Positions 54,973-64,000 of a stretch of DNA of 64,000 nucleotides are shown here, piece by piece. The notes under the pieces are model-generated. The model made no database searches, was not told where the DNA came from, and saw nothing but the letters and a program-made list of their open reading frames with translations. How positions within the stretch are numbered: the stretch's first letter is position 1; every line of letters begins with the position of its first letter. The stretch spans positions 5,828,001-5,892,000 of the forward strand of contig CAVNZM010000015.1 in the NCBI GenBank assembly GCA_963693365.1. Direction: 5' to 3'. A program made the position numbers and the translations under genes. This DNA comes from Amoebidium appalachense (Eukaryota > Ichthyosporea).

Positions 54973-55969
54973 ACCGATTACCGTGTACCATTGATCACAG
55001 TGTCCACTATAACATATAGCCATACACCGGCCGAACCAGTTCGCGTATAGCTACTTGGGACGCCTAAGGCAGGGACTAAGTCCGCTAGTGTGTATTTTTA
55101 CATTCTAGACCAACGCTTAGCTAATGAACGAGTGGTGATGCGCTCCTTAGGTCACCGTTCATTTTGGTGTAACTAACGTTGGCAGAGCACCCTTGTAAGC
55201 TCACTGGTTCTATTCACACTGCCTGTACACGGTTTATACATTTACCTAACTATAAATACATGGTATACAAGCCCGAGTATTATTATTATTATTAAACTAC
55301 CACTCCACGTCATCTACTTCCCCATCTACAACATACACACGCGCGCACACACACAACCCCCCCCCCCCCCCCCCCTCTCCCAGACACACTCAAACATAAC
55401 ACACACCCCATCACCTCCAAAAAATTTAAAAATCAAAAAAAGAGAACATTTACGATCACTTCCACATCCACACCATAATGATTATGCAAATATGGTTTAC
55501 ACATGCACAGAAAGTACTAAACCGTTGGTCTGCGGTAGTCGTTTAATGGGTATCCGTTGGATATCCTTTCACATACATGTTCATTGGATAATACATATCT
55601 ATTGCATGTCGTGTACACCCCTATCGAGATAACAAACGTATGCTTACCTATCTGTTGGACAACCGATGGATACGTGTTTAATATGTTTAGCATTTGTTCG
55701 TACACGTCTTGGGAGGATTTCAACGACACCCTGATTTTTGTTGTTTGCAGATCATGGAGTATGCCACTTCCCGTAACGACCGGGAGGCCAAGTGGGTGGA
55801 GCTGATCGACGAGGTTGTGGTGATGGGGTATCCATGTGGCCGCAAGTATTCAGCTGACCCAGACACCTTCCATCCATTCGGATGGCGTGGGTTCAACCGT
55901 GTGTTCGAGAGCATCACGCTCACGGGGATCAAGACCCGCATCAGCTCTCTGACTCCCATGGTATGCCAG

Positions 55970-56007
<38 letters not shown>

Positions 56008-56269
56008 TGCTACTAGTACTGTGTACTGCTATTAGGCGACTTTTTTTCCCGCCTCTCTCTGTCTCCCCCCCTCTTGTCGCTGCCTATGTCTCTCTCTCTT
56101 ATCTGTCTATCTTATTTTCCTTTCCTCTTCCCTTCACTTGACCCCCCCCCCCCCCCCCTCCTCCTCTGTTCTTCCCGATCGCTTGCCTCATCATGAGACA
56201 CTATTTGACACTAACTCCCCCCCCCCCCCCCCCCTCCCCACACACATGCACACACACACACATACTACT

Positions 56270-56305
<36 letters not shown>

Positions 56306-57476
56306 CAACACACACAAACACACACCGGCACAAACGCTGCCATCACACACACAACAGGACATTGCTGAGAAATACCCCAAGTTTTTTAGCATGGTCGTTT
56401 TCTGCCTGGAGTCGTTGCTGAAGGACCCCAACGCTCACAAGTGCCTGTCTACCCCCATCCAATGGGCCCACGTCAACTATAATGTCGGTGGTGACTACAA
56501 CGGGGGCGCCAGGCTGTCCACCATCAAGCAGGTGTGTGTGCTGTGTAATCCTTTATTTTAGTGGTTGTTTTATGCTTTATTGGCACTTATCTTCTTGTAA
56601 ACTTTTGAACAGTACTTGCCAAGTGGAATGGTTTACTTTTTGTGTCCTAGGTGTCAGCAAACAGTTTGTATTCAACATTTACTGTTTTAGATCCTGCTTA
56701 GGGAACTGTCGCCTGCTTCACCCCGGCCGTATACACATTGTTAGATGGATGTTCAGTTGATCCTTCTTACATAGCTGTTGGACTTGAAACATATTGGGTA
56801 CTAACATTTACCCCCCCCCCCCCCCCCCCCCACCCACCGCCCCCTCCTCCCTCCGCCCCATTTCTATAACCTTTTATCATTCATGCTTGCACATACCCCC
56901 CATATACAGTACATCAAGAACTGGGAGAAGGTCAAGATCAGGCTCAAGGCTGACCAGTACCAGGCCAAGAAGTTGGCCGAGAGGGCTGCAAGCGCCAAGG
57001 CCAAGGTGGCCTTAGAGGTGGGCAAGGGGGGCAACGCCAACAAGGATGACAGCCCAGGCGAGCAAGAACTGCAGCCCCCCGTCTCCCCCTTGCAGCCGGG
57101 GTCTGACAACGACGGCGGCCGTGATGAGGATGCGGTTGAGGCTGACGGCAGCGGTGGCCAGGTCAGCGGAGATGGCAGCAACAGCGAGCCCGAGGATGAG
57201 ACTAGCGAGCGTGAGCAAGTGAAGAACGCTGATGTCAGCGAGGAAGAGGGGGACAGGGACGGCGACGCCAGCGAGCGTGATGGGGCCGAGGGCAGCGAGG
57301 CCGAGGGCAGCGAGGATGAGGGCAGCAAGAAGAGGGTGCGCAATGAGGAGGAGGATGAGGAACGCGCCACCAAAAAAAGCAAGGAAGATTACCCCCCCCC
57401 CCCCCCCCAAACAATTATCTTTGATTGTGCCCAGTGTGTTCAAGTTGATCTTGTGTTTTTTTCTTTTCTTTATTAA
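52120..57476 (+). CDS. JmjC-domain gene, six exons
   Basis: Exons: 52120-53095, 53736-54208, 54602-54928, 55751-55960, 56358-56531 and 56910-57476, about 908 residues; phases 1,0,0,0,0 agree at every junction. ACCATGG is an ideal start context. Exon 1 holds a JmjC Fe(II)/2-oxoglutarate domain: the metal motif HIE (residues 180-182) and distal His 266 in VVQRPGCLVQTTPLALHYGF, 86 residues apart as expected, plus GLKVWFVHAP. JmjC enzymes typically demethylate histone lysines or hydroxylate proteins. Exon 2 has an acidic/KKSKSSRKR linker. Exons 3-5 form an unrecognised helical region. Exon 6 ends in acidic repeats (EGSEAEGSEDEGSKK) and then a proline run encoded by poly-C. It is divergent from the Plavaka-type gene. 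The exon 1 donor (G|GTTGCCCCC) is weak. Confidence 0.7.
53100..53129. repeat. Poly-C directly after the JmjC exon 1 donor
   Basis: C run 4-5 nt after the predicted donor. Others in this gene: 54487-54508, 54933-54958 (after the exon 3 donor), 55359-55374, 55971-56007 (after the exon 4 donor), 56142-56158, 56218-56235, 56811-56830 and 57393-57408. Confidence 0.9.
55166..55222 (+). tRNA. tRNA-Thr(TGT)-like relic
   Basis: TAACTAACGTTGGCAGAGCA resembles a tRNA D-arm/A box, CTTGTAA is a plausible anticodon loop with TGT, and CACTGGTTCTATTCACACTG resembles a T-arm/B box. The piece between anticodon and T-arm is too short and the acceptor stem does not close, so it is at best a pseudogene or SINE-type relic inside intron 3 of the JmjC gene. 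Confidence 0.3.
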
Positions 57477-57720
57477 TACGTCTTATAGTAGTAACAAAAA
57501 AACATGTGTAGTTTGTAAGCAAGAAGGTCACTGGACCCTGTAATAGTTCATAATCAAAAGTAAGTGTTGGATTGTGTGTCATATGCTCCTGGTGAGCATG
57601 ACTTAGATAAAACTGGTCATGCTCCTGTGGGGCATGACGTGTACATAAAGACTTGTGCTGCCGTCGTTGAGCAAGTGCCAGATCCCAACGGGGGGGGGGG
57701 GGGGGGGGGGGGGAGTATTG
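57477..57720. other. 3' flank of the JmjC gene; poly-G
   Basis: No further exon is seen. CATGCTCC-type words form a small imperfect hairpin repeat (57585-57640: TATGCTCCTGGTGAGCATGA and CATGCTCCTGTGGGGCATGA). Poly-G lies at 57689-57712. No AATAAA is seen. Confidence 0.5.
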
Positions 57721-58705
57721 CATATCCAATTGGGCATTATTTATATATTAGACTACTCATCGAGATATATATTTAATGGACTGCTCAATTATATCAAACT
57801 GGATATCTAGTGCATATCCAGACACGGAAGTGATGATATCCGATTGGATATCACTCAAATATTAGAGTAGTCCTTAGGATATACATGCAACGGATGAGTA
57901 TTAGATATCACTGTGATATAGAATACATATCCAGACACGTTGTTCGGATTTCTGCCTATATGTCTATTTATATATATAATATATGCAAGGGCCGATATCT
58001 AAAGGGTGTCTTTTGGTCGTCTATCACATCCATTTTCGTTGTTCATTTACTGATCCAGTGCATATATACTGGGATGCATGTTGGATATCTATGCTTTGGT
58101 CTACTTGGCAACTATTATGAGGTCTATTGGTGACCTGACTGTATATAGTCACTATAGGTATTCTATGCCTATATACATAGCTATCTGTATATCTAATGAA
58201 CCGCATTTTCGGTAATAAATCTATGCACAACCTATATGTATTGCATATCAAATTACATCTCTTTTGTATCAATTACATATGATTTAGGTTACCCACAGCA
58301 TATCAATTGGATCTCGATTGTGCACCTTTTATGCATGTTATATATATATATATTACGTATCATAATGGATAGGGTTTTCGGCAGGTTTCCAGTCACTGGA
58401 TACCTTCGTTGCATATCCAGTATATATGTTTTGCATGTGTATTTGCATATCTAGTGTTCGATATCCACTGGATATCATGTCTCCCGTGGATATCTAGTGG
58501 ATCCCTAACAGTAGTTATCCAATGGATATCAGGGTTCTAACAGATATCTATATACATATTAGCCGTAGATATCCAAGATTAATATCCATTTATATTTACA
58601 TATCTTAAACCCATGAACTGGATGTAGGGTTATGTTCAGGATGGGTTTGAGTATATGGATATCTTTAATGTATCTTTTATGGGTTCCGGATGTTTCGGCA
58701 AGATT
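57721..58705. repeat. Degenerate GGATAT/ATATCC-rich block (second locus), no gene
   Basis: Same composition and word usage as 32956-34450 (GGATATC, CATATCC, ATATCTAGTG). No coding exon is supported. Confidence 0.7.
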
Positions 58706-59035
58706 GCTGATGATCCTCGCGCGCATGTTATATTCGCTTGACGCATGCCACTGGTCATGCCATCCTGAAGTGCAGTTTATATTCGCTTGCCGCATGCCAT
58801 GCTCATGCCATCCTGAAGCGCATATTAAATTCGCTTGACGCATGCCATTGGTCATGCCATCCTGAAGCGCATATTAAATTCGCTTGACGCATGCCATTGG
58901 TCAAGCCATCCTCGCGCGCATGTTATATTCGCTTGACGCATGCCACTGGTCATGCCATCCTGAAGTGCAGTTTATATTCGCTTGACGTTGCTATGCACGT
59001 GCCATCCTGATGCGATTGACGCTTGTCATGACATA
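58706..59035. repeat. 49-bp satellite (second locus), about six copies
   Basis: Units of CATCCTGAAGCGCATATTAAATTCGCTTGACGCATGCC with variants (CATCCTCGCGCGCATGTTATATTCGC, CATCCTGAAGTGCAGTTTATATTCGC), in the same orientation as at 32386-32955. A block of about 190 bp is itself repeated (58715 and 58910). PAT-E follows 70 bp later. Confidence 0.9.
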
Positions 59036-59482
59036 TGGATATCATGATGGTTATGATAATAATGTTGCGTTGGAGTGTGCATGCTTTCTTTTTCACATGT
59101 TTGGGTTTTATTTGTGGAAATTATTGACATAAATATTTTTCTGGGTAAACACGTAGGATGGGTGTTCGATACCAACATAACCATGTAGGCTTCATTTCGT
59201 GTTTTAGCAGTTAGCGGTTGGCTGCCCGCACACGGGCACTTATTAGCCAGTCAAAACATCAGATACCACAGATCACTAGACCGAGTTATGATTGGCTCGG
59301 ATCAGATTTCACATATCACTAGATCGATTTTTGATTGGCTCAGATCGGTAGGCTTAGGTATATAAGCACGACAGTTTTTAGCAGATCAGCAAGCTACAAA
59401 CACATCTTCTGTGTTTAGCATCCACAGCCTTACAGCTGTATATTCCTTTTCATTCTCCCTATCTTTCCCTACGCCGGTCAGC

Positions 59483-60652
59483 ATGCCGCCGAAAAAGCGC
59501 CAGGCCTCAGCCGCCGCCCCTGCCGCGGCACCTAAGCGCCTGACCCGCAGCGACCTCCGCCACAGGCTGACCAACGCTCCCGCGGACACTGACGCGCCTC
59601 CAGCGGCCCATACCACCACGGACCCGGACCCGCCGGCTACTCTCCCCTCCCCTCCTGAAGTCCCCCCTCAGGCCCCGCCGTCCCCGCAGATGACTTCTCA
59701 AGACGCCGTCCTGGCCGCCCTCACCGCCATCAGCACCCAGATGGCTGGCGTCCTGGCTGCTCTCACCAACCGCGACCCTCCCGCGCCCCCCGCCGCGCCC
59801 TCCACACCCGGGGAGGTTTCCCCGGGGCTGCATCTCGGCCCTGACCTAGACCTACCTGCCCTGCCCGCGCCCCCCATCACAGGTGAGAACACTGGCGACA
59901 TTCAGCCGGGCACACTCCCGCTTCCCCCCGCGGATGTGCTGGCAGATTTGCGCGCCAATCGTTTCGTCGACCTGTATAAGTTCACCCCCGCCGCCCTCCT
60001 GGCCCCATCCAAGAAAGGTCAGCATCTGCGCATGGCCGACGACGGCAGCATCGAGACTTTTCGCCAAGACAAACCCGTTCCCCTGCGTTCACTCGTCATT
60101 TGGATCCAAGCTTGGACCCATTACATGGCCGCCAAGCACCACCTCGGCCTCCCCACAGACAAAGACGTACTTTGGACTCAACACATCACTCGCCTCAGCA
60201 CCCGATACCCGTGGGCCCAGATCCACAACTATGACGTATACGCCCGCACCGTTGCCCACCAGCAGGGTCGGGCTCCGATCGAGTGTCCCAACCTGCTCGC
60301 CCAACTCCACCAGGATCTCCTCCTGCCACCCACTCTGCTCATCCCGGACGCATGTCAGCGCTGTGGCTTCCCCGACCACCCCAGCGCGGCCTGCCCCATG
60401 TACCCCAAGCCCGGCTGTGGTCTTGACGGCTTTAAGCCGCCCCACAAGCCCGGCGGGGGTCAAACCCCTAACCGCCCTGGCCCGCAACCCGGCCCGGCAA
60501 AACCGGCCCGACCCGTGGATCTACCCGCGACGCACTGCAGGAATTTCCACATTAACGGTCGGTCCTGCGCTAAGCAGCCCTGCCCCTTCTCCCACGTGTG
60601 CCCGCTCTGCTCTGGCACACACCCCCGCAAAGACTGCAAGCACAATGCCTAG
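59483..60652 (+). CDS. gag: PAT-E Gag-like protein
   Basis: 389 residues from MPPKKRQAS to TAG, the same length as PAT-B Gag. The zinc knuckle (CX2CX4HX4C), CCCH finger and final CCHC motif are all intact. Few substitutions separate it from PAT-B (e.g. P for T in LPSPPEVP and P for Q in LLIPDAC). The internal donor CAG|GTGAGA is at 59882/59883, phase 1, matching the recombinase acceptor at 62803. Confidence 0.9.
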   Translation: MPPKKRQASAAAPAAAPKRLTRSDLRHRLTNAPADTDAPPAAHTTTDPDPPATLPSPPEVPPQAPPSPQMTSQDAVLAALTAISTQMAGVLAALTNRDPPAPPAAPSTPGEVSPGLHLGPDLDLPALPAPPITGENTGDIQPGTLPLPPADVLADLRANRFVDLYKFTPAALLAPSKKGQHLRMADDGSIETFRQDKPVPLRSLVIWIQAWTHYMAAKHHLGLPTDKDVLWTQHITRLSTRYPWAQIHNYDVYARTVAHQQGRAPIECPNLLAQLHQDLLLPPTLLIPDACQRCGFPDHPSAACPMYPKPGCGLDGFKPPHKPGGGQTPNRPGPQPGPAKPARPVDLPATHCRNFHINGRSCAKQPCPFSHVCPLCSGTHPRKDCKHNA

Positions 60653-61051
60653 TCTACGCGCACACCCACACACACAGCTAGAACATAGGGGTTAGGAGCT
60701 AGGACACACGAGTACAGGGAAACGGAGCTCGGGAGAACGGGCCAATAGGGCTGAGTACAAAATTTTGCAGGCCAACTACGGCGCCCGCGCGCGTCAAGAA
60801 TAAATGTCCCTACACAAAGACGTTTATTCTGGCCCCTGCACATAATTTTACTCCCCCCCCCCATCCCACGAGCCTCCCCCCCCCCCCCCTTACACTCACC
60901 TAGCACTCCCTCCCCCCCCCCCCTTCTTCTACCTCTGTGTCCGCCCACACCCCCGCGTGCTCGGGCACATTCCCCTGCACAGGGCCCCGCTGCCCTCCCT
61001 GCCAACCCTCACTTGGGCCCAGCTGCCCTACTCTAACCCCCCGGGGCCCTG

Positions 61052-61087
<36 letters not shown>

Positions 61088-61267
61088 CTGCCGGGATCTC
61101 CCCAAGGGTACACCACCCTTGCTAACCACCCCTTCCCCCGAGGCTCAGACCCGGAGGCCCGCCCGCTGCCCCAGCACCACATTGACACCTCCCGCCTCCG
61201 GGAACTGCTGGCCTCCTACCCGGACCAACCATTCGCCGCACAACTCCTCCACGATGTCGAATTCGGC

Positions 61268-62767
61268 GTGGACATCGGCTATCGCGGCCCCTCCACCTCT
61301 CGGGTGGGCCCCAACCTACCCACCACCCCGGAGGCAGCTGCCGCTATCACGGTGGATATTGCCAAAGAAGTCGCCCTCGGCCACCTGCGCGGCCCCCTCT
61401 CCCCGGCCCAATTCTTTGACGAATTTCCCGTCCACCGTTCCTCCCCCATCGGCGCCGTTACCAAGAAAGGGAACCCCCCCAAGTACCGTCGAATCCACCA
61501 CCTCTCCTGGCCCCGGGGTAGCAGTGTCAATGACAGCATCACCTACCCCGACGAACTTCAGTACATTCGCGCCCGGGATGTCACCCAACTCATTCTCGAC
61601 GCAGGCCCCGGCTGCTACATGGCCGTGGCAGATGTGCAGGCTGCCTTCCGGCACATGCCCATCCGACCGGAAGACCACCACTTAATGGCATTCAAATGGC
61701 AAGGGCATTTTTACGTTGAAACCAGACTGCCCTTCGGCCTGAAATCTAGCCCAGCCATCTGGGAACGGATCGCGGCCACCCTACAGTGGCTGGCACACCA
61801 GCACGGTATTACCCTCATCCGCCACTACGTAGACGACTGGATTATAGTCGCCCCCACACAAGAGCAGTGCCAACGTCACCTATCCACCTTCCTGCAACTC
61901 TGCCGAGAGCTGCACATTGCCATCTCCGAAGACAAGATGCAGGGCCCGGCTACCCGTGTCGTCTTCATCGGTATCGAATTCGACTCCATCACCATGGAGG
62001 CACGAATCCCGGCTTCCAAGCTCTCGGACCTACTCGACCTCACTTCCCACCCAAAGCCCACCATCACCATTCGGGACCTCCAGTCCCTCCTCGGCAAACT
62101 CACCTGGTGTGCCCAGCTGGTTCCCCCCGGGAGGGCCTTCTCCCAGCGCCTATGGGCCCTTCTCCGGACCCACCCACACCTTGCCGGCCACCACCACATA
62201 CGACTGACTGCTGCCGCCCGGGCCGACATAGCCGAATGGCACCAGTTCCTCACATCATGGAATGGGGTGCACCTCATCACACCCCCCACATACACCACCC
62301 TGGCCACTGATGCTGCCGGATCGGTGGGTCTAGGAGGCCACTGGCTCGACCAATGGTTCTTCATGCCCTGGTCCCCCTCCACCCAAGCCCTCTATGCTCA
62401 TGAGGGTAAACTCGGTTCTTCCGTCATCGAACTCCTGGCCATCGCAGCCGCCGTGGCCCTCTGGGCCCCCTCCTGGTCCACCCACCATGTCCGTATTTTA
62501 TGCGACAACACGGGTGCTGTGTCTGACCTGCACTCCCGGTCTTCCCCCCACCCCGTGATGGCCTGACTTATTCGGTTCATCACCCGCATGGAAATGCAAT
62601 ACCAATTTACGTTACAGGCATCCTACCTACCAGGACCCCTCAAACATTTGGCCGATGCCATTTCTCGTAACCAACTTCCCCGGGCCCGACGACTCCGACC
62701 TTCCCTGCAACCGGAGCCCTGCCCCTTCCCCTCCTGGGTCCACGAGTTCCTATCCCTTCCCTTGGGC

Positions 62768-62770
<3 letters not shown>
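61268..62770 (+). pseudogene. pol: PAT-E reverse transcriptase / RNase H with premature TGA
   Basis: RT and most of RNase H are open from 61268 (frame extends upstream) and include YVDDW. The TGA at 62564-62566 (GCCTGA where other copies have GCCAAA) stops it before the last RNase H aspartate region. The same frame continues to the normal TAA at 62768-62770. A truncated protein would lack LADAIS. Confidence 0.9.
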
Positions 62771-62801
<31 letters not shown>

Positions 62802-62832
62802 AGATCTCCCGTTCCGGAGCAACACTGGCAGA

Positions 62833-63858
62833 TTGGCCCCCCACTTTGCTCCGGCCGAGCTGCTTCGAGCCACCACTACCCTGCAGGAATGCCAGGCCCT
62901 GAGTCTCAACCTCGACTCTCGGGCCTTTTACTCCCGGGTGCAAAAAGTGTTCATCGATTTCTGTGTGGCATCTCGGCTGCAATCCTCCTCCGGGTCCTCC
63001 CTCCCGGCCTCCCCACACACCGTGCAACTTTTTCTCGCCTGGTGTGCCCAACGAGGGGTACAGGCCTCTTCCTTAACCGGTTCGGCCATCACCAGGCTCC
63101 ACCTCGACATGGGCCTCCCTGCTCCCTACCCCCACGACAAGTCTCTGGCCTGGTTCCTACGGGGGGTGGGCCGATGGTAGCTTTCTCACAACATCCGACC
63201 CCGCTCATCCACCAGGGAACCCCTCCTCCCCTCCCACCTCCGCCTACTCCATGGCCAGTGCCCCACCAAGGCTTCCTCGGCCAATCTCCGGCTATGGACG
63301 GCCCTCATCGTCGGTTTCTGTGGTCTCCTCCGTTCAGGGGAATTTACCTCCAAGACCCTGACTTCTTTCGACCCGTCCCGTCACGTTAAACGGAAGGACG
63401 TGACCTTCATCTACACCCCCACCGGGACTTTGTCCCATGCCACCCTCCACCTGCCAACCTCTAAGACGGATGTACAGGCCCGAGGTGTCAACGTCACCCT
63501 AGCTGCCCTGCCCCTCACCCACTTCTCCCCAGCCCATCTCCTCCGGCAGTTCCTGGATACAACGTCCGGTCAACCCGACGACCCCCTCTTCAGTCTCGGT
63601 GGCATCCCCTACACCAAGAGTGCTTTCTCTGCCGATTTCCGTGCCCTCCTCTCCCGGGCAGGCCTCTCACCCTCCCGGTTTGCCGGACACAGCCTCCGCA
63701 TCGGGGGGGCCACAGCACTGGCTGAGGCCGGGGTCGACGACTCCCGGATCAAACAACTCGGCAGGTGGTCCTCCGACTGCTTCCTGATCTATACCCGACT
63801 TCGTCCGGCCTCCATTGCTGCCACCACCACACGTGTATTCGCCTCTATTCTTAAGTGA
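62833..63858 (+). pseudogene. PAT-E tyrosine recombinase with premature TAG
   Basis: In-frame TAG at 63178-63180 (GGCCGATGGTAG; CAG in other copies) and a 6-bp deletion after TTAACCGGT (loss of two codons, near 63081). Downstream the frame stays open through LLRSGEF, HSLR, LGRWSS and IYTR to the normal TGA, so only one nonsense codon separates the halves. Confidence 0.9.
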
Positions 63859-64000
63859 AACCTTTGGAGCAAGCATACTGCTCTCGTGCCGTGGTTTAGG
63901 TTTTATTTGTGGAAATTATTGACATAAATATTTTTCTGGGTAAACACGTAGGATGGGTGTCCGATATCAACAGGCTTCGTTTCATGTTTTAGCAGTTCGC

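Larger units (their letters stand above)
59104..64000 (+). mobile_element. PAT-E: decayed, possibly recombinant PAT-like copy, cut by window end
   Basis: A1 alpha variant (59104 to about 59450), intact gag, RT with a nonsense codon, and recombinase with a nonsense codon and a 6-bp deletion. B1 is reduced to CGTGCCGTGGTTTA (63887-63899), fused directly to an A2 of the beta variant (GTGTCCGATATCAACAG, 63900-64000). A1 and A2 of one element should be identical after retrotransposition, so the 3' part probably came from another copy. Confidence 0.88.

Overview
The window is nuclear DNA of a eukaryote. It shows spliceosomal introns with GT..AG ends, CCAAT and TATA type promoters, AATAAA signals, long (CA)n and poly-C/poly-G tracts, tandem satellites and several copies of a tyrosine-recombinase retrotransposon. 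I cannot name the species; a marine invertebrate or a repeat-rich protist or alga would fit. No bacterial operon, CRISPR array or intact rRNA/tRNA gene is visible.

Five copies of one PAT-like (DIRS superfamily) retrotransposon form the backbone. They are called PAT-A to PAT-E here: A at 1165-3511 (minus, internally deleted), B at 5329-10797 (the most complete), C at 20372-24820 (most of gag deleted), D at 46245-51135 (gag frameshifted, 3' end missing) and E at 59104-64000 (nonsense mutations, runs off the window). Each carries a Gag-like zinc-finger protein, a reverse transcriptase/RNase H and a tyrosine recombinase, with split direct repeats (A1-ORFs-B1-A2-B2) where complete.

Between the copies lie multi-exon genes whose exons I could join in phase. 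(1) A three-exon plus-strand gene, 10865-12545, with a probable BAH domain. (2) A convergent minus-strand gene of about 16 exons, 25417-13890, transposase-like, broken by in-frame TGA and TAG codons and carrying PAT-C in its first intron. (3) A nine-exon minus-strand Plavaka-type transposase gene, 45659-37137, of which a 1.8 kb piece (two exons) is duplicated in inverted orientation at 3522-5328. (4) A six-exon plus-strand gene, 52120-57476, whose first exon encodes a JmjC dioxygenase domain with its metal-binding residues intact. It is divergent from the Plavaka gene, with PAT-D inserted between them.

The stretch 27.7-34.5 kb is satellite DNA: a 43-bp array built on a near-perfect AT-rich palindrome, a related roughly 49-bp array, and a degenerate GGATAT-rich block. 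The last two recur together at 57.7-59.0 kb. Almost every intron contains poly-C/poly-G runs or (CA)n.

The most interesting patterns are: a transposase gene paired with a chromatin-type gene (Plavaka with JmjC; the second transposase-like gene with BAH); evidence that the retrotransposon makes its recombinase by splicing from gag, using the RT stop codon as branch point and a poly-C tract as polypyrimidine tract; and the palindromic satellites.
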